Part shown: piece by piece, positions 45,495 to 59,089 of the stretch | Numbering within the stretch: position 1 is the first letter of the stretch | Layout of the letters: the number at the start of each line of letters is the position of its first letter | Assembly (NCBI GenBank): GCA_030430575.1 | Contig: JAUIKF010000001.1 | Span: forward strand, 62,001-126,000 | Source of the DNA: Bacteroidia bacterium | Lineage (GTDB): Bacteria; Bacteroidota; Bacteroidia; J057 | Length of the DNA: 64,000 nucleotides | Reading direction: 5' to 3' | Notes under the pieces: generated by a model | Databases searched by the model: none | What the model was told of the DNA's origin: nothing | The model's input: the letters and a program-made list of their open reading frames with translations, nothing else | Translations under genes and position numbers: made by a program

Positions 45495-45594
45495 AAGTTC
45501 AAGTTCAAGTTCAAGTTCAAGTTCAAGTTCAAGTTCAAGTTCAAGAAGTTACTTTGAGTTTGAGTTTGAGTTTGAGTTTGAATTTGAGTTTGAA
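45495..45594. repeat. Hexamer arrays AAGTTC x8 and TTTGAG/TTTGAA x7 facing each other
   Basis: Eight perfect AAGTTC units (45495-45542) are followed after 10 nt by seven units of TTTGAG (five) and TTTGAA (two) at 45553-45594. The two arrays are complementary in every unit if G-T pairs are allowed. They lie between the pyrG stop and the sufB promoter. Translation would give only Ser or Phe-Glu runs, so I treat it as non-coding. Confidence 0.9.
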
Positions 45595-45605
45595 CTTTTC
45601 ATCTT

Positions 45606-47631
<2,026 letters not shown>

Positions 47632-48189
47632 ATGAAACATCTATCTACTCTCATCTGTATTGTTCTCCTTAGTTCTTCCACCTTTGGTCAGAACATCATG
47701 TTTTTGGATTTTGACAAGTATCATTCCTATCTAAAAACAAAAACCTACCTTACTTCACACCCTAAAGTAGATGTACTCCACGAGCAGCAAGGTGACCTTA
47801 TGTTGCTGGAACTCAGTGGGTTCCTGTTCCGGTACGAGTTTTTCGAAAAGCATTTGTACCAAATCACTATGACCAAAAGCTTCGAAGACCGCAAAGCTGC
47901 TCGCTCAGCTGAGTTGGGCTGCTTGAAGTTTTTCCGCATCTTGAATGGAACCCCTGCGGAAAACACAGCAAGGGGGAACACCCGTCAATATGTAGTAGTA
48001 AAAGAAGGAAGAGTGTATGAGTTAATGATCACGTATCACAATTCAAAAGATATCACATTTGAGCTGTCTTCTAAGTTTGTGAAGCATACCCCCATTTATG
48101 ATATGGACCAATACTGTGACTTGGCGGAGCGCATCCGTCTGGCAGAAGAAGCTGAAAGAGCTGAAGAGTTATTATCCCTTGTAGATTGA
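47632..48189 (+). CDS. Secreted hypothetical protein
   Basis: 185 residues. A signal peptide (1-19, ...STFGQ) is followed by an alpha/beta-looking domain. Segments such as YEFFEKHLYQITMTKSFEDRK (about 76-96), RQYVVVKEGRVYELMITYH (about 123-141) and a C-terminal helix rich in Glu/Ala (LAERIRLAEEAERAEELL) are visible. I do not recognise the family. It is a single-gene unit that ends in a strong hairpin with a T-run. Confidence 0.65.
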   Translation: MKHLSTLICIVLLSSSTFGQNIMFLDFDKYHSYLKTKTYLTSHPKVDVLHEQQGDLMLLELSGFLFRYEFFEKHLYQITMTKSFEDRKAARSAELGCLKFFRILNGTPAENTARGNTRQYVVVKEGRVYELMITYHNSKDITFELSSKFVKHTPIYDMDQYCDLAERIRLAEEAERAEELLSLVD

Positions 48190-48212
48190 TTTTTTGAGTT
48201 TTATGGAAAGGG

Positions 48213-48249
48213 ATGGAGGAATGAAAGTTTCATTTCTCCATTCTTTTTT
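48213..48249 (+). terminator. Rho-independent terminator of the secreted hypothetical gene
   Basis: ATGGAGGAATGAAA (48213-48226) pairs with 48228-48241 with one G-T wobble and a tight loop, followed by TCTTTTTTT. It overlaps the 3' end of the convergent PAP2 gene. Confidence 0.75.
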
Positions 48250-48796
48250 TGCCCCAATTATAACATACCCATCCCACCCAACCACATAGGCTCCCAAGCA
48301 TGGCACCACCAAGCACATCTCCTGGATAATGAACCCCCAGGTACACCCTGCTGTAGGCTACTAACATGGCGGCAAGTATCAACCCTATAGTCGCTTTATG
48401 ATTCCGGAATAATAGAGATAGAAAGGTAGCCAGTCCAAAGAAATTGGCTGCATGGGAGGACACAAAGCCGTATAGCCCTCCACATTTGTTATTAACAATA
48501 TGTACAACCCCCATTTCTGCTTCCAGCTGGCATGGGCGATACCGCGCGATCCAAGGTTTTAGCACGCTGGCACTAAGCTGGTCCGCCAGCAAGATGACAA
48601 TGCCTATTCCCCCCACAATCATCAATGTCTGTTTCCACCCAAATTTCCGAAGAATCATCACCAGTAAAAGCGCATAAATAGGAATCCATGCTATTTTGCT
48701 GCTCACGCCCCACATGACCTCATCCCAAAATGGACTATGAACACCATTGATCAGGTGAAACAGCGATCGATCCAGTTGGTCCAGGGCCTCAATCAT
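48230..48796 (-). CDS. PAP2 family membrane phosphatase, paralogue 1
   Basis: 188 residues with about five transmembrane helices. The three phosphatase motifs are K80-x5-RP (KPWIARYRP, 80-87 with Arg86-Pro87), SSH (113-115, replacing the usual PSGH) and SRVYLGVHYPGD (149-160) with Arg150, His156 and Asp160. It may dephosphorylate undecaprenyl pyrophosphate or a phospholipid. It starts 8 nt inside the end of the upstream PAP2 gene, so the two are translationally coupled. The substrate cannot be told from sequence. Confidence 0.9.
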   Translation of the reverse strand: MIEALDQLDRSLFHLINGVHSPFWDEVMWGVSSKIAWIPIYALLLVMILRKFGWKQTLMIVGGIGIVILLADQLSASVLKPWIARYRPCQLEAEMGVVHIVNNKCGGLYGFVSSHAANFFGLATFLSLLFRNHKATIGLILAAMLVAYSRVYLGVHYPGDVLGGAMLGSLCGWVGWVCYNWGKKRMEK

Positions 48797-49559
48797 AGAA
48801 ATAATAGGTTGAGAGCAGTTGGTAGATGCTAAAGATTAGGGTAGCGCCACTGATTACATATAAAGCTTTTTCTATAGTGGCTTGAAAAGTGGGCGTTTTT
48901 TGGGATAGCCAATATTTAATTTTAGGGTACAAAAGGGTTAAGGTAATGACTAAAATAGTAGCACCTATGAGGCTTCCTGCCAATATATCTCCCAGGAAAT
49001 GCACCCCAATATAGAGGCGTGAGTAGATGACTGCCAATGTCAGAATCCCCATACTTGCTGATAAAGGCACCTTCCTTTGGCTGATGCCATAGGTCAAAAA
49101 GCCAAAAACTACCACAGCAGCTGTGCTATGGCCTGAAGGAAAGGAGAAATGCATCCAATTGCGCAGGGCAATATGGTGTATGTCAATCCCCTTATTCCCA
49201 AATACAGCCATAGGGCGAAACCAATCAGCGAATAAAATTTGTTTAGAAACCCCTACTATCACGAGGGTAATTAGCAAGGCTAAAATAAACGCTATGACAA
49301 GAGAGGCTCTTTTTTTTATCCAAAACAAAGAGATAATCGCCCCTACCAAGACCCCTTGTCCCAGATGAGTGAAGTGGGGCATAATCTGGTCGAGAAAGGG
49401 AATATGGTAGCTATTTAAGCGTAAAAAGCTTCCCTCATACCCCCACATGCCCAAGGCAAGTAGCCCGGCTATTGCTCCCAAAGCCAATATGATCAGGTAA
49501 GGATACAGTGAACGGATAGGGTCAATGGTTGGAGATTGTGCCAAGGCGCTTTTTTCCAT
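48789..49559 (-). CDS. PAP2 family membrane phosphatase, paralogue 2
   Basis: 256 residues with about six transmembrane helices (the first at about 20-40). The motifs are K106-x8-RP (KQILFADWFRP, 106-116), FPSGHS (140-145) and SRLYIGVHFLGD (180-191). It is longer than its neighbour by an N-terminal helix, a stretch before motif 1 and a C-terminal helix (about 230-250). The start overlaps the stop of the preceding lipoprotein gene by one base (TAATG). Possible substrates are polyprenyl pyrophosphates or phosphatidic acid. Confidence 0.9.
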   Translation of the reverse strand: MEKSALAQSPTIDPIRSLYPYLIILALGAIAGLLALGMWGYEGSFLRLNSYHIPFLDQIMPHFTHLGQGVLVGAIISLFWIKKRASLVIAFILALLITLVIVGVSKQILFADWFRPMAVFGNKGIDIHHIALRNWMHFSFPSGHSTAAVVVFGFLTYGISQRKVPLSASMGILTLAVIYSRLYIGVHFLGDILAGSLIGATILVITLTLLYPKIKYWLSQKTPTFQATIEKALYVISGATLIFSIYQLLSTYYFYD

Positions 49560-50071
49560 TAAAAGTCGGAATCGTCGAACCAGTAGAATGCTTTCCAGGG
49601 GCTCCCAGGACTGCTTCGCCGGAGGCGTAGCTTGGCACGGCCTGTGCCTACAAAGGCCGTCGCTTCATTTTCCTGAATGGTCAGATTGAAGTTCCGAACG
49701 ACATAGGCTTCTGTTTCTGTGGTGTCAGGGGTGGGGAAATAGTTCCAATCGAGGTTGATCTGCTGGACGGATTGGAACAGGTTATAAGAAGTATTCAGCT
49801 CTGTAGCGCGATCCCAACTGATTTCCTGACCTTGATCAAAGTCATAATAGGCAAATACAAAGTCAGGGGTAAAAAGCTGCCCATAAAGCGTAGTATCTCG
49901 CAATTCATAGGCGTTTTTAAACAATAGGAAAAAACCTTCTATGGAAGTGGGGTCTCCTAATAAATTGATGTCTGCCAGGCCATCTTCATCATATGCAGGT
50001 GCAAAAGGGTTGCACCCCATGCCAGGAAAGAGAAAGGCCAAAAGCACAACCACCAAAAAGAATTTTTGCAT
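49559..50071 (-). CDS. Lipoprotein with an NTF2-like domain (tentative)
   Basis: 170 residues. A lipoprotein signal with lipobox PGMGC (about 16-20) is followed by a domain of about 140 residues: EGFFLLFKNAYELRDTTLYGQLFTPDFVFAY, then a strand-rich part ending WKAFYWFDDSDF. The helix followed by LYGQLFTPDFVF and a curved sheet is suggestive of an NTF2-like/SnoaL fold, but I am not certain. It lies between a multi-pass membrane protein and the two PAP2 genes in an operon with very tight spacing. Confidence 0.7.
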   Translation of the reverse strand: MQKFFLVVVLLAFLFPGMGCNPFAPAYDEDGLADINLLGDPTSIEGFFLLFKNAYELRDTTLYGQLFTPDFVFAYYDFDQGQEISWDRATELNTSYNLFQSVQQINLDWNYFPTPDTTETEAYVVRNFNLTIQENEATAFVGTGRAKLRLRRSSPGSPWKAFYWFDDSDF

Positions 50072-50102
50072 GGGACAAAAGTAGGAAGAGAATTAAGAAG
50101 GT

Positions 50103-51041
50103 TCAAGCACGCACATAAAACCGCAAATTGGTGCCCGCACGCATCAAATTCCAAATGAGCATCAAAATAGGGATTGGGGTAAAAAATGGAATGAAACAAC
50201 ATCCCCAGACAAAAGCCATCATCATGGTGTTTCCTTTCAACGAAGCCTCAGGGCGATAGGTAGCGTATTTGAATGCCACATAGAATGCATTAACTACGGA
50301 AAACATTACCACGAAGTAGAGCAAAATATACCAGTAGGTATAGTGAAACAACATAAAGAGCGCTACATGTGGCAACGCCAATAGCCAGAAGATCCCTAAG
50401 TGCAACCGAATCCGCTGCCAAATAAAGCGATTGGGAGAGGCACTCATGGCTTGAATCATGGGACGTGATTCCGATTGGGTAAAAAACTCAATCATGAATC
50501 CCGTCATCACAGCGATGTAGGCTAAGCCGCTCACCACAAATTGGCTAAACGCCAAACACAGCAGATATACTACCGCCAGGCTCAGAAAGTTTTTGCGCAC
50601 CCCATTTTTCCACTCAAAAGCCTCCACAGGAAAGACATTCCCCGCCCATCCAAAACCATTTTGCAATTGTGACAAGTCTATTTTTATCAAGGGGGCTACC
50701 ACCGCAACCGCTAATGGAATCAAGGCATATTGCCCATTACCATCTATCAGGTAAATGATTACCCAGGGCAAGGAAACCAACAAATATTGTCCTGCCAGCA
50801 GGCGGTATGGAGAAAGGCTGAGCAAGCGCAAAAAGCCAAAGTCCTTGCGTCCAAATTGTATGCTCAAAATAATAACAACAGGTGGCAGCCATCCCCACAT
50901 AGCCATCTCCATGGGGAGGAAAATCGCCCGAAGGATCAAATAAAGCCCCACAGGTGCCAAAAGCGCCAGTCTCCCCCAGCCGATCTCTTTGAGGACTCGA
51001 AGCAGTTGCAGGAAGTGCGTTTTTATGAAAAGTCCAAGCAT
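50103..51041 (-). CDS. Multi-pass membrane protein of unknown function
   Basis: 312 residues with about eight hydrophobic helices. It opens with MLGLFIKTHFLQLLRVLKEIGWG and ends near FFTPIPILMLIWNLMRAG. There are no catalytic motifs. The arrangement recalls ABC-2-type or uncharacterised Bacteroidota permease-like proteins, but no family was recognised. First gene of the four-gene operon (31 nt before the lipoprotein gene). The flanking DNA is made of AATGATAAAATG words. Confidence 0.7.
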   Translation of the reverse strand: MLGLFIKTHFLQLLRVLKEIGWGRLALLAPVGLYLILRAIFLPMEMAMWGWLPPVVIILSIQFGRKDFGFLRLLSLSPYRLLAGQYLLVSLPWVIIYLIDGNGQYALIPLAVAVVAPLIKIDLSQLQNGFGWAGNVFPVEAFEWKNGVRKNFLSLAVVYLLCLAFSQFVVSGLAYIAVMTGFMIEFFTQSESRPMIQAMSASPNRFIWQRIRLHLGIFWLLALPHVALFMLFHYTYWYILLYFVVMFSVVNAFYVAFKYATYRPEASLKGNTMMMAFVWGCCFIPFFTPIPILMLIWNLMRAGTNLRFYVRA

Positions 51042-51245
51042 GGGTTGGAGGAAAATGATTAAATGAGTAGATGAATAAATGATAAAATGGCAGGAAATTT
51101 CTCAAAAAATAATCATTTACTTATCCCACCAGATTAGCCTGCATACCAGACGTTTTGAAATGCGAGGAATTACAAAAAGAAATGATTAAATGTGCTTAAT
51201 ACTCTTATCCATCTAATCATTTACTCATTTTATCATCTTATCATT

Positions 51246-54687
<3,442 letters not shown>

Positions 54688-55812
54688 ATGAAAATGCTTT
54701 TTTTGCTTCCCATTCTCTTCCTCATGGCTGGCCTCTCAGCGCAGCCAGGAACCGCCCTAGTCCTCTCCAAAGGCCATGTAGCGGGAGAACAAACCTATGT
54801 GATGGACGCTGCTTTTCCCAAGGAAAAAGTGGACGGATGGTTAGAAAAAGGCTATCACATCCAAGATGTGAGTTTCGGGGATCATCACTGGATCGTTACT
54901 TTGACAGACCACACGTCTTATGAAGACCAGGTATATCTCCTTACAGATTCACCGGAATACCCCGAGGCCTTCGTGGCAGCGCAGCGTGACAGTGGGTTAT
55001 TTGTGACGAGTTTGGCATTTGGCGCTGGCCAATGGGTTGTCGCCTGTTCGAAAGTCCCAGCATATGACGCACAATTTGTGCAATTCGACTCTACTTTTTC
55101 TCTTGCCTGGGTAGACTCCCAAGCACCTCCAGGATTCCATGTATCAGATATGGCAGTCGATCTCGCGGGATGTCATATGGTGATGACAAAGGACACAAGC
55201 ATCAAGGATCAGCGTTTCTTTTACGGGAAAAAATACCCACAAGAAGCCCTTGCAGCGGCTTTAAAGGACAAGACTTATCGTATCACTCACCTGAGTTATC
55301 AGAACAACCACTGGCTAGCAGTTCTGAGTAGTGGCACAGCCATTAATTCACAAGAATGGGCCGTAAAGCAATCTTTTCCCAAAAACACTATCGAAAACGG
55401 CTGGACGGCAGGCTATATCGTGGCGCAATTTCAGCGCTTTTATTATGGGCGCGAAGTGCCGAGGGCAGAACCTGTTTTGGCTGTAAAAAGCCCTATTACA
55501 CAAGCTGATAAAGACCGTTGTCCCAAGATCAGCAATCCTGGGATCATCCAGCCTTTGGCCCAGAAACTATTTGATGTCGGAGACGAAGCTGAACGGCTAA
55601 AGCTTGCCAAAAAGCTCATTCCAGACTTGGAATGCTGTATCCGCGTCTCCCATGTTGACTACCTTTCCCAATTATTTGATCAAGAGGAACATGTCTATGG
55701 CCTGCTGGAATTGTGCTATGAACAAAGTTATGGGCGTGATCGATTTGCGAGTTTGCGGAAATTGCTGAAGGAAGAGAAGTACCAAAAGAAGTTTGATAAA
55801 TTGGTAGAATAA
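54688..55812 (+). CDS. Secreted protein with repeats resembling DUF7477 (MUT9-like kinase tail)
   Basis: 374 residues, function unknown. A signal peptide (1-18, ...LSAQ) is followed by five or so repeats (about 20-260) of the form Q-x2-Y...FP-x-E-x-V-x2-W-x2-GY-x-I-x-D/H-x-S-F/Y-G/Q-x2-HW-x-V, for example GYHIQDVSFGDHHWIVTLTD and TYRITHLSYQNNHWLAVLSS. To my recollection this is the pattern of DUF7477, found in the C-terminal part of plant MUT9-like kinases and in scattered bacterial proteins. The C-terminal 100 residues are helical and Cys-containing. It is the first gene of a plus-strand trio whose genes have separate leaders. Confidence 0.65.
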   Translation: MKMLFLLPILFLMAGLSAQPGTALVLSKGHVAGEQTYVMDAAFPKEKVDGWLEKGYHIQDVSFGDHHWIVTLTDHTSYEDQVYLLTDSPEYPEAFVAAQRDSGLFVTSLAFGAGQWVVACSKVPAYDAQFVQFDSTFSLAWVDSQAPPGFHVSDMAVDLAGCHMVMTKDTSIKDQRFFYGKKYPQEALAAALKDKTYRITHLSYQNNHWLAVLSSGTAINSQEWAVKQSFPKNTIENGWTAGYIVAQFQRFYYGREVPRAEPVLAVKSPITQADKDRCPKISNPGIIQPLAQKLFDVGDEAERLKLAKKLIPDLECCIRVSHVDYLSQLFDQEEHVYGLLELCYEQSYGRDRFASLRKLLKEEKYQKKFDKLVE

Positions 55813-55881
55813 TTCAGATTCACCTTTTGACTTTCATTTTCATTTTAATTTTGATTGATTCCTTAGTTGTTTTGTAGCCCA

Positions 55882-56757
55882 ATGAAAATATTCCATTCCA
55901 TTTTCCTCCTGGCAGGATTTACCCTGATGTTTTTCACCAGTTGTGATCTGATCAATCCCGATGAAGACCTTCCTGTTTACCTGGAGATTTCAAAGCCTAA
56001 GGTCAGAATCCATCCTGATCAGAATTTCCTAGCAGATGTCAATGTCAAAGATGTCTGGATTTATCGCAATGAGGAATTTCTGGGGATTTTTCCTGTTCCA
56101 AGCACCATTCCGGTATTTCCTGGCGATCGCAACAATCTCAGCATCAGCGGAGGCATCGCGTTATCGGGTTTTTCGGGCTTTAGAAGTACCTACCCATTCT
56201 GGCGGACCGTACAGGTGGACCTACTTGCCACGCCAATCGACACTGTCCCTATTCAGCCGATATTTGAGTACTTTTCTCCAGATACCAACCTCGTATTTGC
56301 CTTTGAAGAGACCTTTGACGGAGGGAGTTTAAGGCTAAAAAATAATATCAGTACACTTTCCAATTCTGTAGGTATTGCCACTAGCGGCATAGATCCATTT
56401 GAGAAAAACGCTGGTCTTGCTCGATTCAATGCCAGTTCCAACCTCATGGAATTGACCAGTACAACCTCCTTTCTCCTTCCTCAACGAGGCAATAATCGCA
56501 TCTTCATTGAGGTGACGTATAAGAATGACATTGACTTTACCGTCGGCATGTTTCACGATGGCGTGAATTTTTCCGAAGTAGCCGGCAATGTCTTTTTTAA
56601 CGCCAAATCAGATTGGAATACCATCTATATCGATGTCAATGATGAGGTCCGCTCCATCCCTGAAACGGTCCGTTTTACCCTTTTCATCCGAGCAGATGGA
56701 CAAGGGGAGACAGGGGAAATTTTATTTGACAATATCCGAATTGTGCATTTCAGGTGA
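55882..56757 (+). CDS. Hypothetical surface lipoprotein
   Basis: About 291 residues from the ATG at 55882; an upstream TTG in the same frame is less likely because the signal MKIFHSIFLLAGFTLMFFTSC, with lipobox FTSC, begins here. A short Ig-like domain with YLEISKPKVRI and WIYRNEEFLGIFPVP precedes a carbohydrate-binding-like beta domain (about 130-291; FAFEETFDGG... DFTVGMFHDGVNF... GEILFDNIRIVHF). The pattern resembles lipoproteins of Bacteroidota that are encoded next to exopolysaccharide or gliding genes, but I cannot name the family. It precedes the sugar transferase gene, separated by 196 nt of low-complexity DNA. Confidence 0.7.
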   Translation: MKIFHSIFLLAGFTLMFFTSCDLINPDEDLPVYLEISKPKVRIHPDQNFLADVNVKDVWIYRNEEFLGIFPVPSTIPVFPGDRNNLSISGGIALSGFSGFRSTYPFWRTVQVDLLATPIDTVPIQPIFEYFSPDTNLVFAFEETFDGGSLRLKNNISTLSNSVGIATSGIDPFEKNAGLARFNASSNLMELTSTTSFLLPQRGNNRIFIEVTYKNDIDFTVGMFHDGVNFSEVAGNVFFNAKSDWNTIYIDVNDEVRSIPETVRFTLFIRADGQGETGEILFDNIRIVHFR

Positions 56758-56888
56758 GGAAATGATAGAATGAGTGAATAGTGGAAATCAAATGATAAAA
56801 TGAGTAGATGATAGAATGAGTAAATGTTGAATTTTGAATGAGTGAATTTTGAATGGAAAGCATTTTTAATGCTACCCTGAACTCTGAA
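56758..56888. repeat. AATGATAGAATGAGTGA-type low-complexity leader
   Basis: A run of related words such as ATGATAGAATGAGTGAATAG, ATGATAAAATGAGTAGATG, TTGAATTTTGAATGAGTG and TTTTGAATGG fills this stretch. Matching words occur at 23057-23084, 51053-51090 and 51181-51250. No ORF. Confidence 0.65.
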
Positions 56889-56951
56889 CCCTAAACCCTA
56901 AACCCAAAACCCTAAACCCTAAACCCTAAACCCTAAACCCTAAACCCTAAA
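56889..56951. repeat. Telomere-like heptamer array (CCCTAAA x9)
   Basis: Nine heptamers start at 56889, 56896, 56903, 56910, 56917, 56924, 56931, 56938 and 56945. Eight are exactly CCCTAAA and one (56903) is CCCAAAA. The array ends two bases before the TTG start of the sugar transferase gene. CCCTAAA is the plant-type telomere repeat, which is presumably coincidence of composition here. Confidence 0.97.
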
Positions 56952-56953
56952 CC

Positions 56954-58447
56954 TTGAACGATTCCCCCTCCAACCTAGAACCCCTATTAAAAGCTGGTCA
57001 ACGTGCAGCTTATGAGAGTGGAACGGTCCGTTCCAAACGGGGGAGTTTAGGTCGGCAGCGGCGCTGGCAGCGGTTTTTCTATATCTTCTCAGATTTTGCG
57101 GTATCCTATGGGGTTTGGCTGTTTTTTGTATTGCTCAGACGCCAATGGGAAGGGGAACCGCTTCGCCTAGAACCTCAGCAATTCCTGAATGCTTTGGTCA
57201 TCACCACAGGCTGGATCATCATTTACGCCGTCGCAGGGCTGTATAGCAAGCCATTAAGAAGATCTCGACTTCAAGAAGTTATACAGGTATTCAAATACAC
57301 CCTGATCGGGGTAATCGTCCTTTTCTTCTCCATTATCATGGACGATCAGGTATCAACTTCGGGGAGTCAACGTATATCGGCGACGGTATTTTTTGCCCTG
57401 CAGTTTTTATCCATCAGCATGGCAAGGATTGTCCTTACCACGCGGACACAAGTTCGTATCAGGAAGCGAAAAATTGGTTTTCCAACCCTCATTGTTGGTT
57501 CTGGTCCTGAAGCCATGAATATTTACCAGGAACTGGAAGAGATGAAGCGTTCGCTGGGGTACTCCTTCAAGGGCTTTGTAAGCCTGGCTGAGGCGAGTCA
57601 AAATATGTTTTTGGGGAAATTGAAGCACTTCGGGCAGTTAGATGCTTTGTATCATGTCATTATCAGCCGTAGGATAGAAGAGGTCATTATCGCCTTGGAA
57701 AAAGACAATGCTGATCAGATCGGCGAGGTGATAGAAGTATGTGAACAGACCCATACCAATATTAAGATTGTCCCTGGTATTTATGACTACATCGTAGGAA
57801 CTGTCAAAGTCTCCCACATCTTAGGGGCACCACTCATCGAGGTATTTCCACAAATCATGAAGCCTTGGGAAGTGGTGTTCAAACGCGCATTTGACGTTTC
57901 ATTTTCTCTTTTTGCCTTACTCCTCCTCTCCCCTATTTATCTGATTTTAGCGATTTGGATAAAATTGGACTCCCCAGGTCCGATTATCTATAAGCAGGAA
58001 CGTATTGGAAAAGGTAGCCGTCCGTTCCACATCCTCAAATTCCGGTCGATGTATATAGATGCTGAGAAATTTGGCCCTGCCCTCTCCAAAAAGGACGACC
58101 CCAGGATTACCAAAATCGGTCGTGTCCTCCGCAAGCTACGCCTGGACGAGTTGCCACAATTTTGGAATGTGCTGATCGGCGATATGAGCATCGTGGGACC
58201 ACGTCCCGAGCGTGCTTTTTTCATCGAAAAAATCGTCAAAGTAGCGCCTCACTACCGTCATTTGCACAAAGTCAAGCCAGGCATCACCTCCTGGGGACAA
58301 GTTAAATACGGCTATGCCGAGAATGTGGACGAAATGGTCCGCCGCCTTAAATTTGACATTCTCTATCTGGAGAATATGTCTATCTCCCTGGATATCCGAA
58401 TTATTCTCTACACCATTATTGTGATGCTGGAGGGCAGGGGGAAATGA
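56954..58447 (+). CDS. Exopolysaccharide polyprenyl-phosphate sugar-1-phosphate transferase (WcaJ-type)
   Basis: 497 residues. It transfers a sugar-1-phosphate to undecaprenyl phosphate to start exopolysaccharide or capsule synthesis. Four N-terminal transmembrane helices (about 38-165), a CoA-binding-like domain (about 170-290, GFPTLIVGSGPEAMNIYQEL) and a C-terminal bacterial sugar transferase domain (about 305-497) are visible. The latter has KRAFDVSFSLFALLLLSP, KLDSPGPIIYKQERIGK, FRSMYIDAE, LRLDELPQFWNVL, MSIVGPRPER and PGITSWGQV. The only plausible start is TTG at 56954: the in-frame stop TAA is at 56948-56950, inside the telomere-like array, and the first in-frame ATG is about 125 codons in. 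No Shine-Dalgarno is present. Confidence 0.9.
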   Translation: MNDSPSNLEPLLKAGQRAAYESGTVRSKRGSLGRQRRWQRFFYIFSDFAVSYGVWLFFVLLRRQWEGEPLRLEPQQFLNALVITTGWIIIYAVAGLYSKPLRRSRLQEVIQVFKYTLIGVIVLFFSIIMDDQVSTSGSQRISATVFFALQFLSISMARIVLTTRTQVRIRKRKIGFPTLIVGSGPEAMNIYQELEEMKRSLGYSFKGFVSLAEASQNMFLGKLKHFGQLDALYHVIISRRIEEVIIALEKDNADQIGEVIEVCEQTHTNIKIVPGIYDYIVGTVKVSHILGAPLIEVFPQIMKPWEVVFKRAFDVSFSLFALLLLSPIYLILAIWIKLDSPGPIIYKQERIGKGSRPFHILKFRSMYIDAEKFGPALSKKDDPRITKIGRVLRKLRLDELPQFWNVLIGDMSIVGPRPERAFFIEKIVKVAPHYRHLHKVKPGITSWGQVKYGYAENVDEMVRRLKFDILYLENMSISLDIRIILYTIIVMLEGRGK

Positions 58448-58548
58448 GGATTCATGGAAAATGAAAAATGGAGAATTAAGAATGTATGAAGCTGAAATCC
58501 TCGTTTTGGCGAGGGTGACAATGGATTAAAGGCCCGTTTCTATTTTCA

Positions 58549-59088
58549 TTACGCACTAAATTTCAGAAAATTCTTCACCCTTTCTCCTTCGATTTTTCGT
58601 TTTTCACTATCTTGCTCAATCAGGTATTCCTGCTTTCTGACCATTAATTTCCACCAATAGACGGTGGGGATAATCCCATCAGAATGCTTTTCCAAACGAT
58701 ACATAAAGCTAATATTCGGTTCTTCTTTATCATTTAAGAGCCTACTCAATTTTGTATAGTGAACGTCAACATCTTCAGCAAATGTTTTTTTGTTTTTTTG
58801 AAGAATCATAACGTATTCACCAAGCATTTTTCCAAAGGAGAATTCCTGGCTGAAGATTTTACTTTTTAGGTACTTGCCGATCTTTATCCGCAACCGAGTG
58901 ACCTCTGTCAGCAAACGCTGCTCTTCAGTCTGATTAGCCAATCGTTCAAACCTGATTCGTCGCATTTCCTTATCACTTTCTTCCTTTTCTTTATCAGTCA
59001 AGGTAGCAGGAATCATATAGCCATCAGCGATTTCTTCGTCTGTGAATTGTTTTTGTAATTCTTTGTATGTTTTATTGTGAGGATTCAT
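58549..59088 (-). CDS. Candidate antitoxin: helix-turn-helix protein paired with a GNAT-like protein
   Basis: 179 residues, cytoplasmic. About 1-70 is charged and helical (YKELQKQFTDEEIADGYMIP...RRIRFERLAN). About 84-135 looks like a helix-turn-helix of the HigA/XRE kind: FSFGKMLGEYVMILQ, then the recognition-helix region FAEDVDVHYTKLSRLLNDKEEPN. It is followed by MYRLEKHSDGIIPTVYWWKLM and a basic tail. It starts one base after the GNAT-like gene's stop. Toxin first, antitoxin second is the HigBA order. Direct identification of the family was not possible; alternative: an ordinary transcription regulator of the neighbouring gene. Confidence 0.65.
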   Translation of the reverse strand: MNPHNKTYKELQKQFTDEEIADGYMIPATLTDKEKEESDKEMRRIRFERLANQTEEQRLLTEVTRLRIKIGKYLKSKIFSQEFSFGKMLGEYVMILQKNKKTFAEDVDVHYTKLSRLLNDKEEPNISFMYRLEKHSDGIIPTVYWWKLMVRKQEYLIEQDSEKRKIEGERVKNFLKFSA

Positions 59089-59089
59089 A

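Noticed and set aside
45495-45594. CRISPR array
   Set aside because: Units are contiguous hexamers with no spacers, and no cas genes are present.
56881-56951. True telomere or linear chromosome end
   Set aside because: The CCCTAAA repeats are embedded between two intact genes, only nine units long, and similar short-word runs of other sequences occur in many leaders.
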